A stretch of 64,000 nt of DNA from Erigeron canadensis (Eukaryota; Streptophyta; Magnoliopsida; Asterales; Asteraceae), in NCBI RefSeq assembly GCF_010389155.1, contig NC_057769.1, positions 31,992,735 to 32,056,734 of the forward strand. Direction: 5' to 3'. Below the pieces are notes generated by a model. The model did not search any database. It worked only from the letters and a program-made list of their open reading frames with translations, and had not been told where the DNA came from. Positions 1 to 11,714 of the stretch are shown piece by piece. Both the position numbers and the translations under genes were made by a program. Positions within the stretch are counted from its first letter, which is position 1; the number at the start of each line of letters is the position of its first letter.

Positions 1-450
1 ATATATCCAATAATATGTTCTATCATATATATAAAATTACGATTTTTTAATGTTGACTTTTGTTTTCAATTTTGACTATAATTTACAACTTTTTGTTTTC
101 CTAATCATAAATTTACATTTTTTACCCAATAACTTTAATATAATAAGTAGATAATAATACCTTATATATATCCAATAAAATAATAACTAATATTATTCAA
201 TAATATGTTCTATCATATATATAAAATTACGATTTCTTAATGTTGACTTTTGTTTTCAATTTTGACTATAATTTTAAAAATTTTTGTTTTCCTAATCACA
301 AATTTATAATTTTTACCCAATAATTTTAATATAATAAGTAAATAATAATACCTTATATATATTCAATAGAATAATAGCTAATATTTATCCAATAAAATAA
401 TAACTAATATTATTCAATAATATGTTCTATCATATATATAAAATAAATTA
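1..450. repeat. AT-rich tandem repeat, about 2.3 copies
   Basis: A block containing the marker TATGTTCTATCATATATATA starts near 14, 204 and 421, so the unit is about 190-217 bp. Copies 1 and 2 match over almost their whole length, including the TTGACTTTTGTTTTCAATTTTGACTA stretch. The third copy is cut off. The array runs to the left edge of the window, so its full size is unknown. No coding potential is visible. Confidence 0.75.
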
Positions 451-1306
451 TATAAAAATATATTAAATTTATTGTAAACATATTAAGATTTTAGTAACAA
501 TTGTACTATTTTAATTTTAATATATATTAAAAGACAGTTGAACTAATGACTTATTTACCAATCATATCGTTCGATTTCATCAAATTGACTCTCGCTGATG
601 TCATCATTTAGTTTTTACATAATTTTATATAATTAATAAAAACAAATAACTAAAATAATTATTTTTATAATGTTATTAAAATTGGTTTCTATTTACAAAG
701 TCCGGTTTTCACACATGAACAATTGTACATTGTAGTATCTCGAGTTAAGTCAAGAAGAGTCTTTAATGTGTTAATATGTGACAAAGATGAGAAGACAAAA
801 AACATTACAACGAATTTCGTTTATAAAGAAGTATTTCAGATTATGAAGGACGGTATATATTTCCAATATTCTTTTATTACATTAGTTTTCTTTCTATTAA
901 CTTAACATTATTGACATTTGAATTAAACATTTAGTATTTACTTATATGTTCAACTTTCACTTTATAAACTTTTATGAGTTACATGTGTTAATATCTAATA
1001 TTAATAATGTCGTAAGTCTTGTGGTCAGTGTTGGATACAAATTTAAAATCTAGTTATCTACTAATAAACTAAAACATGATTGCAACATTGTTTAATAAAA
1101 AAGTTATATAAAAAGTTAAATAATACATGTTACGTCCAAAATCAAGTTCTATTGATACGTATATAATAACTTCGAAAGTTTTAAATACTAAGCAGGGATG
1201 TCTATTTCTCAAGGTATCATTAATTATGTAGATGTTCATCGGAAGAAAAAAAATAATAATGTTTTTTTTAACTATATAATATGAATATATGTTCATTATC
1301 ATTGAA
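451..1306. other. intergenic, nothing recognised
   Basis: AT-rich spacer. The open frames at 723-905 (+) and 1069-1302 (-) show no family resemblance, no promoter and no splice context, and I do not call them genes. Confidence 0.5.
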
Positions 1307-1705
1307 CTAGCATTGTACCCGTGCGATGCAGCGACGGTTTGGTCATGACGACGACTGGTGGTGGTGACGGCGGTCGTGGTGGTGACGAACTATTGTTGGT
1401 GGTGGGTGTAAGTAATTGATGTAAAGATATAGTGGAGATATTTTAAAAGATAAGAGATTGATGATGTAAATTAATTAATCAAGAGTAAAGTGGTAATTTT
1501 GCATCTAACACTTTTATAAGAGAGAAAATGATAGTTATTATAAGATAGTATAGATAAGTTTAACGTAAACATGAGTTGATTGTTAAAAATTTAAAAATAT
1601 AAAAAATCATACTTATGTGTTAAAAAAATTAAAATAGATATTTTACAAAGAAAATTAATTTGTGTACAAAATCGTGCATCGCACACTTATAATAAGCTCA
1701 ATGGA
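1307..1705 (-). mobile_element. Helitron-like non-autonomous element
   Basis: Read on the minus strand, the element ends in a GC-rich, hairpin-prone segment (around 1313-1332) followed by CTAG and a host T, the usual Helitron 3' end. At the other side a second copy of the GTGCGATGCAC-type motif (about 1672-1690) is followed by a possible TC start at 1705 next to a host A. The interior is AT-rich with a GGTGGTGACGG-type simple stretch near 1355-1405. The 3' end is better supported than the 5' end. Confidence 0.4.
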
Positions 1706-2645
1706 TTAGGCCTATTAGAATAACGATTAATGGGTAGAAAGAACCAATTTTATGACTAAGGACATCTCAAAGTGAATTTCAAATGTTACATTACTTCTTC
1801 GTAGCTTTGTTTATAAACTTGCTTCACACATTTAACTTTCGTTAACTATTTTCGAAAGTCAATAATATTCTAGTTACTCGTATAATATTATGTTAATGTT
1901 ATCTATCTTTAGTTAATTAAGAGAACTTTATTTTGATTGTTTATATTATAATTACATGAATGGATCACAAATTCAATATATATATATATATATATATATG
2001 AAAAAACCGTAACTTACAATTCTTTGTAGTATACTAAATTGACACCATATTTGGTGTATTCGTTGGAAATGAAAGTTTAGACCAAAATACCAATTTGACG
2101 TTTTGGTGTTAATATTGATGAAAAAACAAAAACAATTAACGATAACATCAATACGTTTGAAGTTATTCTAACTCTTAAAAAAAAGCTATAATTTTAATAA
2201 TCATAAAAGGTTTCGATGATGTATTTTCTTATTAAAAAATAACTCATAATTGTAAAAAAAAAAAATAATTAATCAACCTAACTCGTATTTCTAAACATCA
2301 ACCTAAAATTTTAATAATTTGATATATTATCCATATATATATTTCGGTAGTTCTTTTTGTACGTATTCTTATCACTGGATATTTTTACAAGTCACCATCT
2401 TCTAATTAAATGGATTATTTTTAGGTATATGAAATAAGTTTGATTTGGGTAAAAATCTTCAAAGAATATTTCTTTGATAAAAATCAAATTTATGTTATTT
2501 CGTGTGCTCAAAATTCCTAAATTTATGTTATTTGTTTGATTTTATTATTACAAAACAAAAAGCAAAAAAAATATATCACATTAATTAATAACTCACAACA
2601 AATACACCAAAATCATATATTGCCGCTAGCTGCCAATATGATAAA
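1706..2645. other. intergenic, downstream of DIR1
   Basis: AT-rich spacer with a (TA)n run at about 1978-1999. The sequence just below 2646 is the 3' flank of DIR1. No other feature was recognised. Confidence 0.5.
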
Positions 2646-3221
2646 TCAATAATGTAAGACATAAACATTATACTCAACAACAGCATCACCATTGCTAATG
2701 TTAAAGAAAACAGTCTTTGCAAGTGCATAACCACGAGCAAATCGGAATAGCCCACTACCACCGACAATCGGCATCTCTCTCACCGGCGACATCACATGAT
2801 TAGTCCCTAGTATACTCAAAGTGCTACCATTATACTTTCCTTCGAGAAAAACATAATTTAGAGTCATTAGTAATCGAGTGTCACTCAAACAAGCGGATGC
2901 ATATATCCCTTGAGCTCTTCCAACAATCTTGGAGGTCCGTTCTGGACCAACGGTCAACGGGTCGTCTATCATGACTATAGCACCAAACCCGGTTCGGGAG
3001 GTGTTTGTTATTTTAGCTTCAGCTACCCGAACCGCGGTAGGATGGTCACCTCCAACTATGTCATGGAAATAGAAGTGAAGGTGACTTAGCTTCTCTTTTT
3101 TGGAACCAAGTGTATTTAGTGACAATTTTTTTGAAAATTGATGGGATTGTGTTTGAATAAGAATTGTGAATAGACATAATGTAAGAATTGTGTACTTGGG
3201 TATTGAGAGAGTTTGTGCCAT
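2646..3221 (-). CDS. dirigent protein, DIR-b/d type (DIR1)
   Basis: Secreted dirigent-family protein of 191 residues encoded by one uninterrupted exon. Residues 1 to about 26 form a signal peptide (hydrophobic TILTLCLFTILIQ core, cleavage likely near QSHQFS). The dirigent beta-barrel follows, with the family blocks HFYFHDI, DDPLTVGPE, VGRAQGIYAS, KYNGSTLSILG, VREMPIVGG, FRFARGYALAKT and terminal EYNVYVLHY. N-glycosylation sequons include NTS, NGS and NIS. The ending and the LTVGPE block place it with DIR-b/d proteins (AtDIR19/21/22 and pterocarpan-synthase relatives), not the DIR-a lignan coupling proteins. Members act in the apoplast, guiding phenoxy-radical coupling or quinone-methide cyclisation; the substrate cannot be read from sequence. 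Start: a TATA-like CATATAA (minus) lies about 80 bp upstream at 3298-3304. DIR1 departs from its siblings after ILG (TNHVMSP for RNAPLTS). It looks intact. Confidence 0.93.
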   Translation of the reverse strand: MAQTLSIPKYTILTLCLFTILIQTQSHQFSKKLSLNTLGSKKEKLSHLHFYFHDIVGGDHPTAVRVAEAKITNTSRTGFGAIVMIDDPLTVGPERTSKIVGRAQGIYASACLSDTRLLMTLNYVFLEGKYNGSTLSILGTNHVMSPVREMPIVGGSGLFRFARGYALAKTVFFNISNGDAVVEYNVYVLHY

Positions 3222-3304
3222 GGTTTGGTTGAGGGAAAATAGAGAGAGGATTAATTGTTTGAGGTTTTGAGTGGTGTACTAGTTGTGGTATTTGGCCTTA
3301 TATG

Positions 3305-4437
3305 AAGATAAAAAATGAAACGTGGTAAGTGTATGAGAATTAAAAATTCGTTATACATCAATATCCCTTTCCCTAAATTATATAAAAGGGACTTCCTTTC
3401 GTGTGAGATTGTTTTCGTATAATAATGGGTTTAACACTTGAGATAATACTAACCATTTTTATCACTTTCCTTTTTCTATCTTTATAACCCTTCTTCATTC
3501 TACGTTTTCATCATTTTTCTACAAAATTAATCAATCCTTAGACTTAAAAATGGTTATAACTAAAGTACTAAACATACAAGTATTGAATTAATACAATAAG
3601 ATATGATCTTAACTATTAGATTATGATAAAATTGACCCAGAGTATATATAGATGTACACAAAGTTTTATGACACACAATGATTTTCAGTTAATTAAGATT
3701 TTTTTTATATATATTATTATTTTTTAAAAATTTGTTTTATTTGAATAAAAAACAATAGTAGAAAAGCTTTTTGTCCATATTTTCTCTTCTTGAACCTTCT
3801 AACTCGCTTTCTATGTACCTTCCTCAACTTAGTTTTTTTCTTTATTTCTTGATTAATCTACACATCATATCATGCGCAAGATAAAGTACTAAAGTTTCTA
3901 AATATGCGTATAAAGTTTTTGAAATAAAAATATTTAATTTAGTGATTTCCCTAACAAGGTTGGTTGTCATCTTTTGTAGCTGGATTAAGTTTATTATATG
4001 CTCATTTTAATTATTTGAGCATTACTGTTGTTTAGTCAAAAAGAAAAAAAGAATCATTTAAAGAGAATCTATAACAATAGTTAAAGTTAAAAGAGTTCAA
4101 TCAAAACAAACACAAAATAAATAGCATGCCGGACGTGTCAGTCTTGGTTTTAGCTAGTGTTTGAAGAATTTTCGATCATGTTATAGCAGTTTTTGGCTAC
4201 TGTTTGTGATATACGTGTCCAGTGTCCTAAAGCATGTCTATTTGTACTTTTGTAGTGTTTTGCTATATTTGACGATTTTGTTAGTAGTAAAGGAAAAGAG
4301 AAGTTAAAAAGATAATATGTTTTCCATACGAGTATTTTTTTTTTGAACTGTATTCTTATACCTTTACTTTTATAAATAATCCTAAAATTTACCGAATAAA
4401 CTAACATCTTTTACATGTTTACATCATTATGCATTAG
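3305..4437. other. intergenic upstream of DIR1
   Basis: AT-rich spacer. The minus-strand frame 4150-4407 has no recognisable domain. Nothing else was identified. Confidence 0.4.
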
Positions 4438-4626
4438 ATGTGGCAATTCAGTGATTCACTATTTCACTATGGATATCATGGACCAGAGAAATACGGGCTT
4501 AAAGGCGGCCCAAGAATCTGGTCGGCTATATGTATTCTTGGTCCCCCATCTTTTCTGGTATACCGTGTGGAAAAAATTGAACAATGGATACATATATTCC
4601 ATTCCACATGCACTTTGATAAAATAA
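4438..4626 (+). CDS. possible small protein, 62 aa, unrecognised
   Basis: An ATG-started frame in an island visibly richer in GC than its surroundings. The product has a compact motif YHGPEKYGLKGGPRIWS followed by a short hydrophobic stretch (ICILGPPSFLVY) and a basic, polar tail. The composition resembles a small single-span membrane protein more than a chance frame in AT-rich DNA. I cannot name a family, no TATA box is obvious, and it may be a fragment of a gene moved here. A chance frame remains possible. Confidence 0.25.
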   Translation: MWQFSDSLFHYGYHGPEKYGLKGGPRIWSAICILGPPSFLVYRVEKIEQWIHIFHSTCTLIK

Positions 4627-4915
4627 TATATAAAAACATAAGACTTTGAAAATCTAGCAGCTGAAATTACTCGAAGTTCTTTTTATTAATTATGAATATA
4701 TATGTCTTTTGATTATTCTCTTACTAGCTAATTAGCTATGTACAATGTGTATAATAGTATGTAACAACTCCAACTATTTTCCAAATATATTTTGTTATTT
4801 AAATCAAAGTTGTTAAACCTAAACATTCATAAAACAAGGAGATTGTGAATACAACAAATCTGACTTGTGGCAAAGAAATAACTAAGCCGCGTGTGTCAAG
4901 AATTTACTCTAATAT

Positions 4916-4925
4916 GCTTGACATT
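4916..4925 (+). repeat. left target-site duplication of the MULE
   Basis: GCTTGACATT, identical at 10 of 10 positions to 9427-9436. Confidence 0.85.
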
Positions 4926-5168
4926 GAATTTTTTGTACGGATACGACAAAAATCAAAGCATTTGGTGTAAATACGAACTTGTGGGTGAAAATTTGCGAAA
5001 CTACGAAAACCGGTGTCTTAGACACCGGTCTTAATATTTTTGGGCAAAGCCGGTGTCTAAAACACCGGTCCTATCATACGTGGCAAGCTAAAGTCGGTGT
5101 CTTAGACACCGGTCTTCATATTTCATGTCAACAAACGTAACTTAGATGCCGGCTTTCATGAGTTTGTG
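4926..5168 (+). repeat. left terminal inverted repeat with palindromes
   Basis: Pairs with 9186-9426. Perfect or near-perfect copies of CCGGTGTCTNAGACACCGG sit near 5010-5028, 5050-5069 and 5093-5112, and a degenerate one near 5139-5155. A further perfect copy at 5184-5203 lies just inside the paired region. Each copy can fold on itself as well as pair with the opposite arm. Confidence 0.8.
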
Positions 5169-5219
5169 TGTTTTTCTGACAAAGCCGGTGTCTTAGACAC
5201 CGGTCTTAAAACCTTTTTT

Positions 5220-8200
5220 TTTGGAAAAACCCTCCCGCTTTGTATGTTATATTATTGAAGGTAAAAAAATGCAGGTTTTTTTCAATGGAGGTGAGGTATG
5301 GCATGGAGAAGATGAAGGTGAGTGGGTTATCAATTTGTTATTTTGTTCATTTTATATTAAACCCCCTTGAAAATCATATAATATATACATAAGTCCTAAC
5401 TTTCTGATTTTGCCAATTTCATATATCATATTTTACAATTGCAGTGATTTGAATGTTTAATATTTTTTCTAAATCATCGGTGAAAAACAATTTGGATTAT
5501 GATTATCTTTAAGATAGTATTTTCAAACTTGCTACTTCATGAAGATTAAATATTTGGTAAATTTATAATAATGATTAATATATCTACCAATATATATATA
5601 ACAAGGTCCTAAATTCTTTTATGGAGAAATAAGGACCGTTAGATGAGTTCAAACTTTTAATTACAACCCTTAGATCTAAATAATAGTACCATTACCAAAT
5701 TTAATATTAAGTAAACACAACATTAGTCCATCTACTTTGAATAATTTACACTTTTTTGTTTTCCATTACTAATTTACAGTTCCCACCATTAATATTTAAT
5801 CACTAATATTAAGAAAACACAATATTAGTCCTTGTATTTGAGATAATTAAATTTTGTATATTTAATAAAGTATGTATATACCTAGGAAGCCATAGATCGA
5901 TCGATTAGTGTAATGTGTAAACATAATGAACTAATATATATACTCATGCATGTATGAGTTTATATTGTAACCGTATTATTAAGTTATCAAATCGTTTATA
6001 ATTATATTATATACATTAAAGGTCTTTTAGATTATCCGACTATTATTTAACTAATATAGATAACTATTAATTTATTAATAAAAGAAAAAGCATGTCATTC
6101 ACTATATATACTAGATACTAGATTAAACTCGTATGTTGTGCGGGATAATTGAGAACAAAAATATAAAAACAATAATTGATAGTTACATTATTATTCATAG
6201 TTATAGTAATATAAAGAATTATCAGATTACGACTGATAAAATTTTTTTATAATTTATGAATATATTATGTACGCTAAGTATAAAAGCAAGACTAATGAAA
6301 CATAAATATTTAAATCATAAAAGTCTTTCTCATGGTATATAATTATTAAATATAATATAATAAATACTTTTCAAAAAATAAACATAATATAATAAACAAT
6401 CTTATTTGATAAAAGATAATTATCATTGAATTAATTAAAAAAAAGTAGTATAATATATATAATCTTTGTACTTATATATAAAATAGAAAATTAAATATTA
6501 ATGATTAGGATTATGATTAATGATTATGATCAAAATTGATGATAAAGATTGTACATGGTAACATAGATATAACAATTTAAATGGAAAATATGACACCTCT
6601 TTAAAAATCTAATGTGACAAAAAAATTAAAAATGTCACCTATGAAACTATCATCTCTTAGTTACATATAGAGATTGAATACATGGTATATAATTATAAAC
6701 ACATAATGAGTTTCAATTTTTCATTACATGCCTTAAATTTTTTATTAACTTAGTTTAATTTCGTACGCATATTTAAATTTCAATGCAAGACAATTACCTT
6801 TTATATATTGACAAAATATTACAAGAAAACAAATTAAAAAAGCCATTTTTGATGCAAATAAAACTTTACATAACAATACAATTGTATTTTAACATGTTTT
6901 ACCTATAATTAATAATTATGTTATTCTTAAAACTTATTGTGTTTATTTCGCGTATTTATATTGTCTCGTGTAATATACAAAAAATATAATTTTACTTTTA
7001 TATATACAAAAATACGATTTTCTTAAATAATTATTAACCAACTGAAATATTTTATTTCATTTAATTAACATTTGCTTATGTTGTTGATCCTATCAAATTG
7101 AAAAACTTATTACTTGACACTTTTTAATAAGTTATTCATTATATGTTGTTCCTAATAAATCTAAAAGTTGAAATTTAGGGTCTCTTATAAGATTATATTA
7201 TGAACTTTCAAATCTTAATTATTGTATTATAATTTGCTTTTACATAAGTTATGTTAATTAAAGTAAAAATTAAAAGTTTAAGATTTTAATTTCCTAAATA
7301 TTTTAGTTTTTAAATTTGTTACATAAATCCAATATTTGTTTCAAATATTATTAATATTAATAATAAAATTCAACCATGATTTTAAAAAGTACTTTGAAAA
7401 TTTCTAAAAATTTAACTATAAGTACATATTTCGAAACCTCAATATATTAATGTGAAATTAATTTTAAAAATTTCAAAAGGTTAACTATAAACAGAAAAAG
7501 TAAACTTTCAAAAGGTGAGCTACTGGTAAGGTCTTAAACCTTAAGGAAATCCATTAGGGTATAAATCACACTTTCGAAGTTTGTATGAGTGGATAATTAA
7601 GAGGGTTTTTAATAATATTGGGTTTCATCTCAGACATGCGTGGTTCAAATGCTAACTACTTTTGTTTTGTTAAATTTTCTTTATATGTATATTTATATAA
7701 ACATTAAACTACGTGAAAATTGTAAAAAATGACTAATATAGTTACACTAATTAAAGAGAAGTCAAATCCATATAGAGCTCTTATTTATATTCCGCTAAAC
7801 AAATTTGTTTATATTGAATTTCAAACTATCACTTGACACAATAATTTGAAGTGTTACTAATTGTTTATAGAAAAATAAAATCATGAAATTTTATGTTTTT
7901 TTTTTCTATATAAAGACATACATTAACAACAACATACTAATTAATTTACAACTTTGGCACCATGATACTAATTAATCTATTTTCAACATCTTTTATATAT
8001 GGTTATCAATGTATGATATTGTGAAACGATAACTTGTCACTAATTAAATATGTTATCTTGCGTATTACGCGAGACAATAATCTAATTTTTAAATACATTA
8101 TAGCAAATATCTTTTTGATATCTTTTCAAAAAGAAAGAAAATTTAAAAATTTATAGCAAATAGAATTGAAGATACAAAAAAGAAAAATAATAAACAGTTT

Positions 8201-8394
8201 GACATTTATTTAACTAAAATTTATAGTTTGTTTAAGCCCACCTCAAACATTCATACTAGTAAACAAATCTGAATTTTATAACCAGCCTTGTAGTCTAGAC
8301 TGTTGGAGTAACAAAATAATCATAAATGAAAGTTGGGGCCTTTAAAAAAAAAATAATAAAAAAATAAATGAAAGTTGGGAGTTAACGAGCATCA
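5220..8394. other. MULE interior, no gene recognised
   Basis: Very AT-rich sequence without an open frame above about 60 codons and without transposase motifs. A tRNA-promoter-like B box (GTGGTTCAAATGC) lies near 7641-7653, but no complete SINE could be outlined there. Confidence 0.5.
6118..6121 (-). mobile_element. Helitron-like 3' terminus
   Basis: The minus strand reads a GCACAACATACGAGT segment, then CTAG, then host T. The hairpin is poor, so this is the weakest of six similar ends in the window. Confidence 0.2.
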
Positions 8395-8412
8395 GTTGTC
8401 AACGCGTGTACT

Positions 8413-8739
8413 TCCTAGTTAGCTCAAGTGGTTGAACACTTGCCTTACAAGCAGAAGGTCTTGGATTCAAGACTTGGGAAGTACATAGGAAGTTTTTCTA
8501 TAAATGTTTGGCTCCAAGTATACCCAGGTTCAAGTCTGAGGAGGCAGGGTTTACCCCTATTGATCGTCGTGTCTTCGGACCGATTGGTAGGGGGTTTTCC
8601 CCGTCGGGTATTTGAAATAGACATTTCTACTTCGAGGAAGCTCTCTAACGCGGACCCGGTTAAGACAACGTATGTTAGACCTCCCGTTGTCGAATCGCGA
8701 CACGAAGTTTCTAAGCGAAATTCACCTCTCAAAAAAAAA
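8413..8739 (+). mobile_element. tRNA-derived SINE with target duplication
   Basis: The head resembles a tRNA: A box TAGCTCAAGTGG (about 8419-8430) and B box GGATTCAAGAC (about 8462-8472) at normal spacing. About 250 bp of tRNA-unrelated body and a poly(A) tail (8731-8739) follow. The flanks carry an imperfect direct repeat, GTTGTCAACGCGTGTACT at 8395-8412 and GTTGTCTAACACGTACT at 8740-8756, the expected target duplication. It lies inside the MULE, so it inserted after the MULE formed. Open frames across it on both strands are by-products. Confidence 0.8.
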
Positions 8740-8756
8740 GTTGTCTAACACGTACT

Positions 8757-9185
8757 AATTGACACTTTTTTCTAGGAACCATATGTATATCGCCCAATTT
8801 AAAGAGTTTTTTAATAATTTAATTTAATTTTTAATGATAATACATACATACATTTGAAGTCAGTCTCCACCATACAATATAACCTCTTTATCTTCTTTCC
8901 CACTTCTATCTTCTTTCCGACTTCTTCCCAATGTAAGTTACACTCTGAACATATTTTCCCCAATTTGTTATCAGATATAACCTAAATAAAAAGCTAAGTA
9001 CATCAATTGACTCCTTTACTTATCACAAGCTTATGACTGGCGTTCAGAATACCGAATTTGAAAGGAAAAAAAAGGTAAGATCGGCGATGACAACGACAAC
9101 CTTTAAGTTTCGCTCTTCTCGCATAGCTACTTGGTAAAAAGTTGCATCCATGTATTATTTTTTCGTCTACGACAACAAAAAAGGA
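8757..9185. other. MULE interior between SINE and right TIR
   Basis: No gene seen. Low-complexity TCTTCTTTCC stretches near 8888-8925. Confidence 0.5.
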
Positions 9186-9426
9186 AAAAACTAATGAAAG
9201 CCGGCCTCAAAGTCACCGTTTATGTCAGAAAGTTATAGACCGGTGTCTAAGACACCGGCTTTGGGTTGCCACGTATACTAGGACCGGTGTTTGAGATGCC
9301 GGGTTTACCGAAAAATTTTAAGACCGGTGTCTTAGACACCGGTTTTCGTAGTCTTACAAACTTTTAGAAAAAGGTTCGTAGTTGTACCAAATGCTTTGAT
9401 GTTTATCGTATCCGTACAAAAAATTC
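9186..9426 (-). repeat. right terminal inverted repeat with palindromes
   Basis: Reverse complement of the left arm. It holds palindromes near 9240-9258 (perfect), 9281-9301 (degenerate) and 9326-9344 (perfect). Confidence 0.8.
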
Positions 9427-9436
9427 GCTTGACATT
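9427..9436 (+). repeat. right target-site duplication of the MULE
   Basis: GCTTGACATT, an exact copy of 4916-4925. Confidence 0.85.
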
Positions 9437-11714
9437 CTAGGTTTATGGCCTAGCTTGTGGAAAAAGTGATCGACTCCTTAATTAGAAGCTTCCACTTATC
9501 GAGGCATAGAGAAGAAAATTGGAAAGTTGAAACCATTACTTTGTCCCCCCAGCACTACTAGGACCATGAATTCAAAAGTTTTTTATTTCCCCCACTTATT
9601 ACAACAGCAAGATGTAGTCATAGTTGGTCAAATTTTTTAATTCTCGTCGAATAGAATATCTTTCTAAGATTACGGAGTTGATTTCACCCAAAAAATAATC
9701 AATGCATTTTGAAAGCTATTTGCGTGGTGTGATGGCGGTCTTTAATTATCAAAATACCAGAACCGAAGACGTAGAAAATAACTTTTAACATGGCCGTGAA
9801 CAACCATCAAGATACGAATTGATACTTCGGGGGACTTAAGGCTAGTGGTAGAGTGTCTATTAATACTACACTATTTTTATGGAGTATCTATTAATTTTAA
9901 AGATAATTGGTAAACTCAGACTAGTGTAATTTAATTTTATAGCTTTCAATTCTTGTGTTAGTAAAATACGCCCGAGACTTTGCCAGAATCCAAAATCATT
10001 TTTTTATGAAATAAAATTAGTTGGATATACGAAAAATAAGGGCGCCGAGGTCAATCTTTTATTGGAAAAAAAAAAAAACATGACCGTGTGTTTTAAGTCA
10101 AACATTTGATTGATTCATGACCTTACAACGAGCAAACTGTTCCATCACTTTGACGTAACTACAAAAAACACGTGTGTTGAGCGACCCAAAAGAGGTTCGG
10201 GTGAAAAGTAGTAGATGGCATTTATATCATCAAAAAGGATTTTCAAATGGCCACAAAATGATAAAAATCATAAAATCCTTAAAACGTTTGTTAAATATCT
10301 ATATTATATCATAAAAATTTCTATTTCTCTTAAAATTTGAAATAATAAACATATGAACTTTATTATTTTATCTTTATATTTAAGATTTTTATCATAAATA
10401 ATATAATGAACTAAATTAATATATAGTATAACATTCTTATCTATTATCTACCATTTTGCAGCCATAATTTTTTTTAGGATGAACCAAACATGAAATACAA
10501 AGTTCGAAACTCGAAAGTAGTAATATTATATATATTAAGTTTCTTTAACTTTAGAGACTTAAGCTATAGCCGCTGCTTTATATAACTTTAAATGATAGAA
10601 TTGATATTAATATCAACGATAAACTAAGTACATACTTTAGGATGTAAGAGTAACAAATTAGATTGCATATGAATAAAAATATCATAGATCATTAAAGATT
10701 TTATTTAAACTTTAAAAAATATTTAATGTTTGTAATTGGCAATTTGGCATAACTAATGTCTAATGGTGTATTGGTGTTGCACAGAAAATTTACATCTCGT
10801 ATACGACTAATTGTACTTTGTAACAGTGCAAGACAACCAGTGACCCAACAAATTTAAATGGACCGGTTATTTTGAGTGGGCCAAATTTATAAAGATGGTC
10901 CTTGGCCCATCTAATATTGTATGTAGCTCCACTGGTATTTTAGCCTTTTCTTTACTTCTTGAGTTTTATAGGCGAAGAAGGAAAAACCGAAGGGGTGAGC
11001 CGAATCAATTATATCGTTAGCCTACATAAAAAATTAGAATAATTTTCTTTTTTTTATTGCAACAGCTACATTTGATTTTAAAAAAATAGTTAGTGATCAA
11101 ACCAAATACCTCTTCAACATTGTTTACCGATCGATCATAAAAAGTTTTTGATATTTTTAGTGTTTAACAAGTCCCAAAGACGTGGCCGTGCTAATAATGC
11201 CAGCCAAGCAACGAAGTCGACTAGACTAGATCCATGGTAATGCTCTTTTTCTTTCATATCACATGTCGGTTAAAGATTTTGTTTAAAGATTCTATAGAGT
11301 GACTTATTCTTTACCAACCCACCATTTATTTGAACTAGCAGCTTCTATATATATATATATTCAACGCCTCATAAGATGTACAAAATATTCAATTAAAGAG
11401 ATATGTCACGATCATGATTTTTTAGGAAAGCAACATTTCACCTAAAACGACTAATTGGATATAACTTCACACTATGTATATCTAACAGATGTAGAAAAAA
11501 ATAAATAAATTGATAATCATGTACCAATTCAAAGGAACTCAACAAGAAGAGAATGCATTTAATTATAGTCTTATGATAAAAGTACAAACGATACAACTAT
11601 CACTTCAAATTAGTATACATATATATCATACAACCGAATCATGACATAATGTGACTTATAATAATATATATATATGCCATATTCTGCTCTGATAATGTCG
11701 ATTTGAAGATGTAA
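9437..11714. other. intergenic between MULE and DIR2
   Basis: No gene recognised. The stretch around 11165-11250 (tccaaagacg... ccaagcaacga... atccatggtaatgc) recurs around 13580-13695 on the far side of DIR2. It belongs to the duplicated flank of DIR2/DIR3. Confidence 0.45.

Larger units (their letters stand above)
4926..9426. mobile_element. Mutator-like (MULE) non-autonomous element, 4.5 kb
   Basis: Bounded by a perfect 10-bp direct repeat GCTTGACATT (4916-4925 and 9427-9436), the target-site duplication length typical of Mutator-like elements. It starts GAATTTTTTGTACGG and ends with the exact reverse complement. Terminal inverted repeats of about 240 bp (4926-5168 and 9186-9426) align almost throughout, apart from small indels. 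Each arm carries repeated copies of the 19-bp palindrome CCGGTGTCTTAGACACCGG. The 4-kb interior has no recognisable transposase and holds a nested SINE at 8413-8739. A short stretch near 5270-5325 could encode part of a protein but is too short to assign. Confidence 0.82.

Noticed and set aside
723..1302. Two small frames (60 and 77 codons)
   Set aside because: No motif, promoter or splice support in AT-rich DNA; composition as expected by chance.
5009..5203. CRISPR-like array
   Set aside because: Regular palindromic repeats, but they are internal parts of a transposon terminal repeat, are repeated inverted at 9.2-9.3 kb, and the genome is a plant's.
8413..8485. A genuine tRNA gene
   Set aside because: A and B boxes are present, but the sequence does not close into a cloverleaf and continues into a SINE body and poly(A) tail.
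8428..8748. Open frames on both strands (106 and 95 codons)
   Set aside because: They lie wholly inside the SINE. Opposing long frames come from its GC-rich body, not from a gene.
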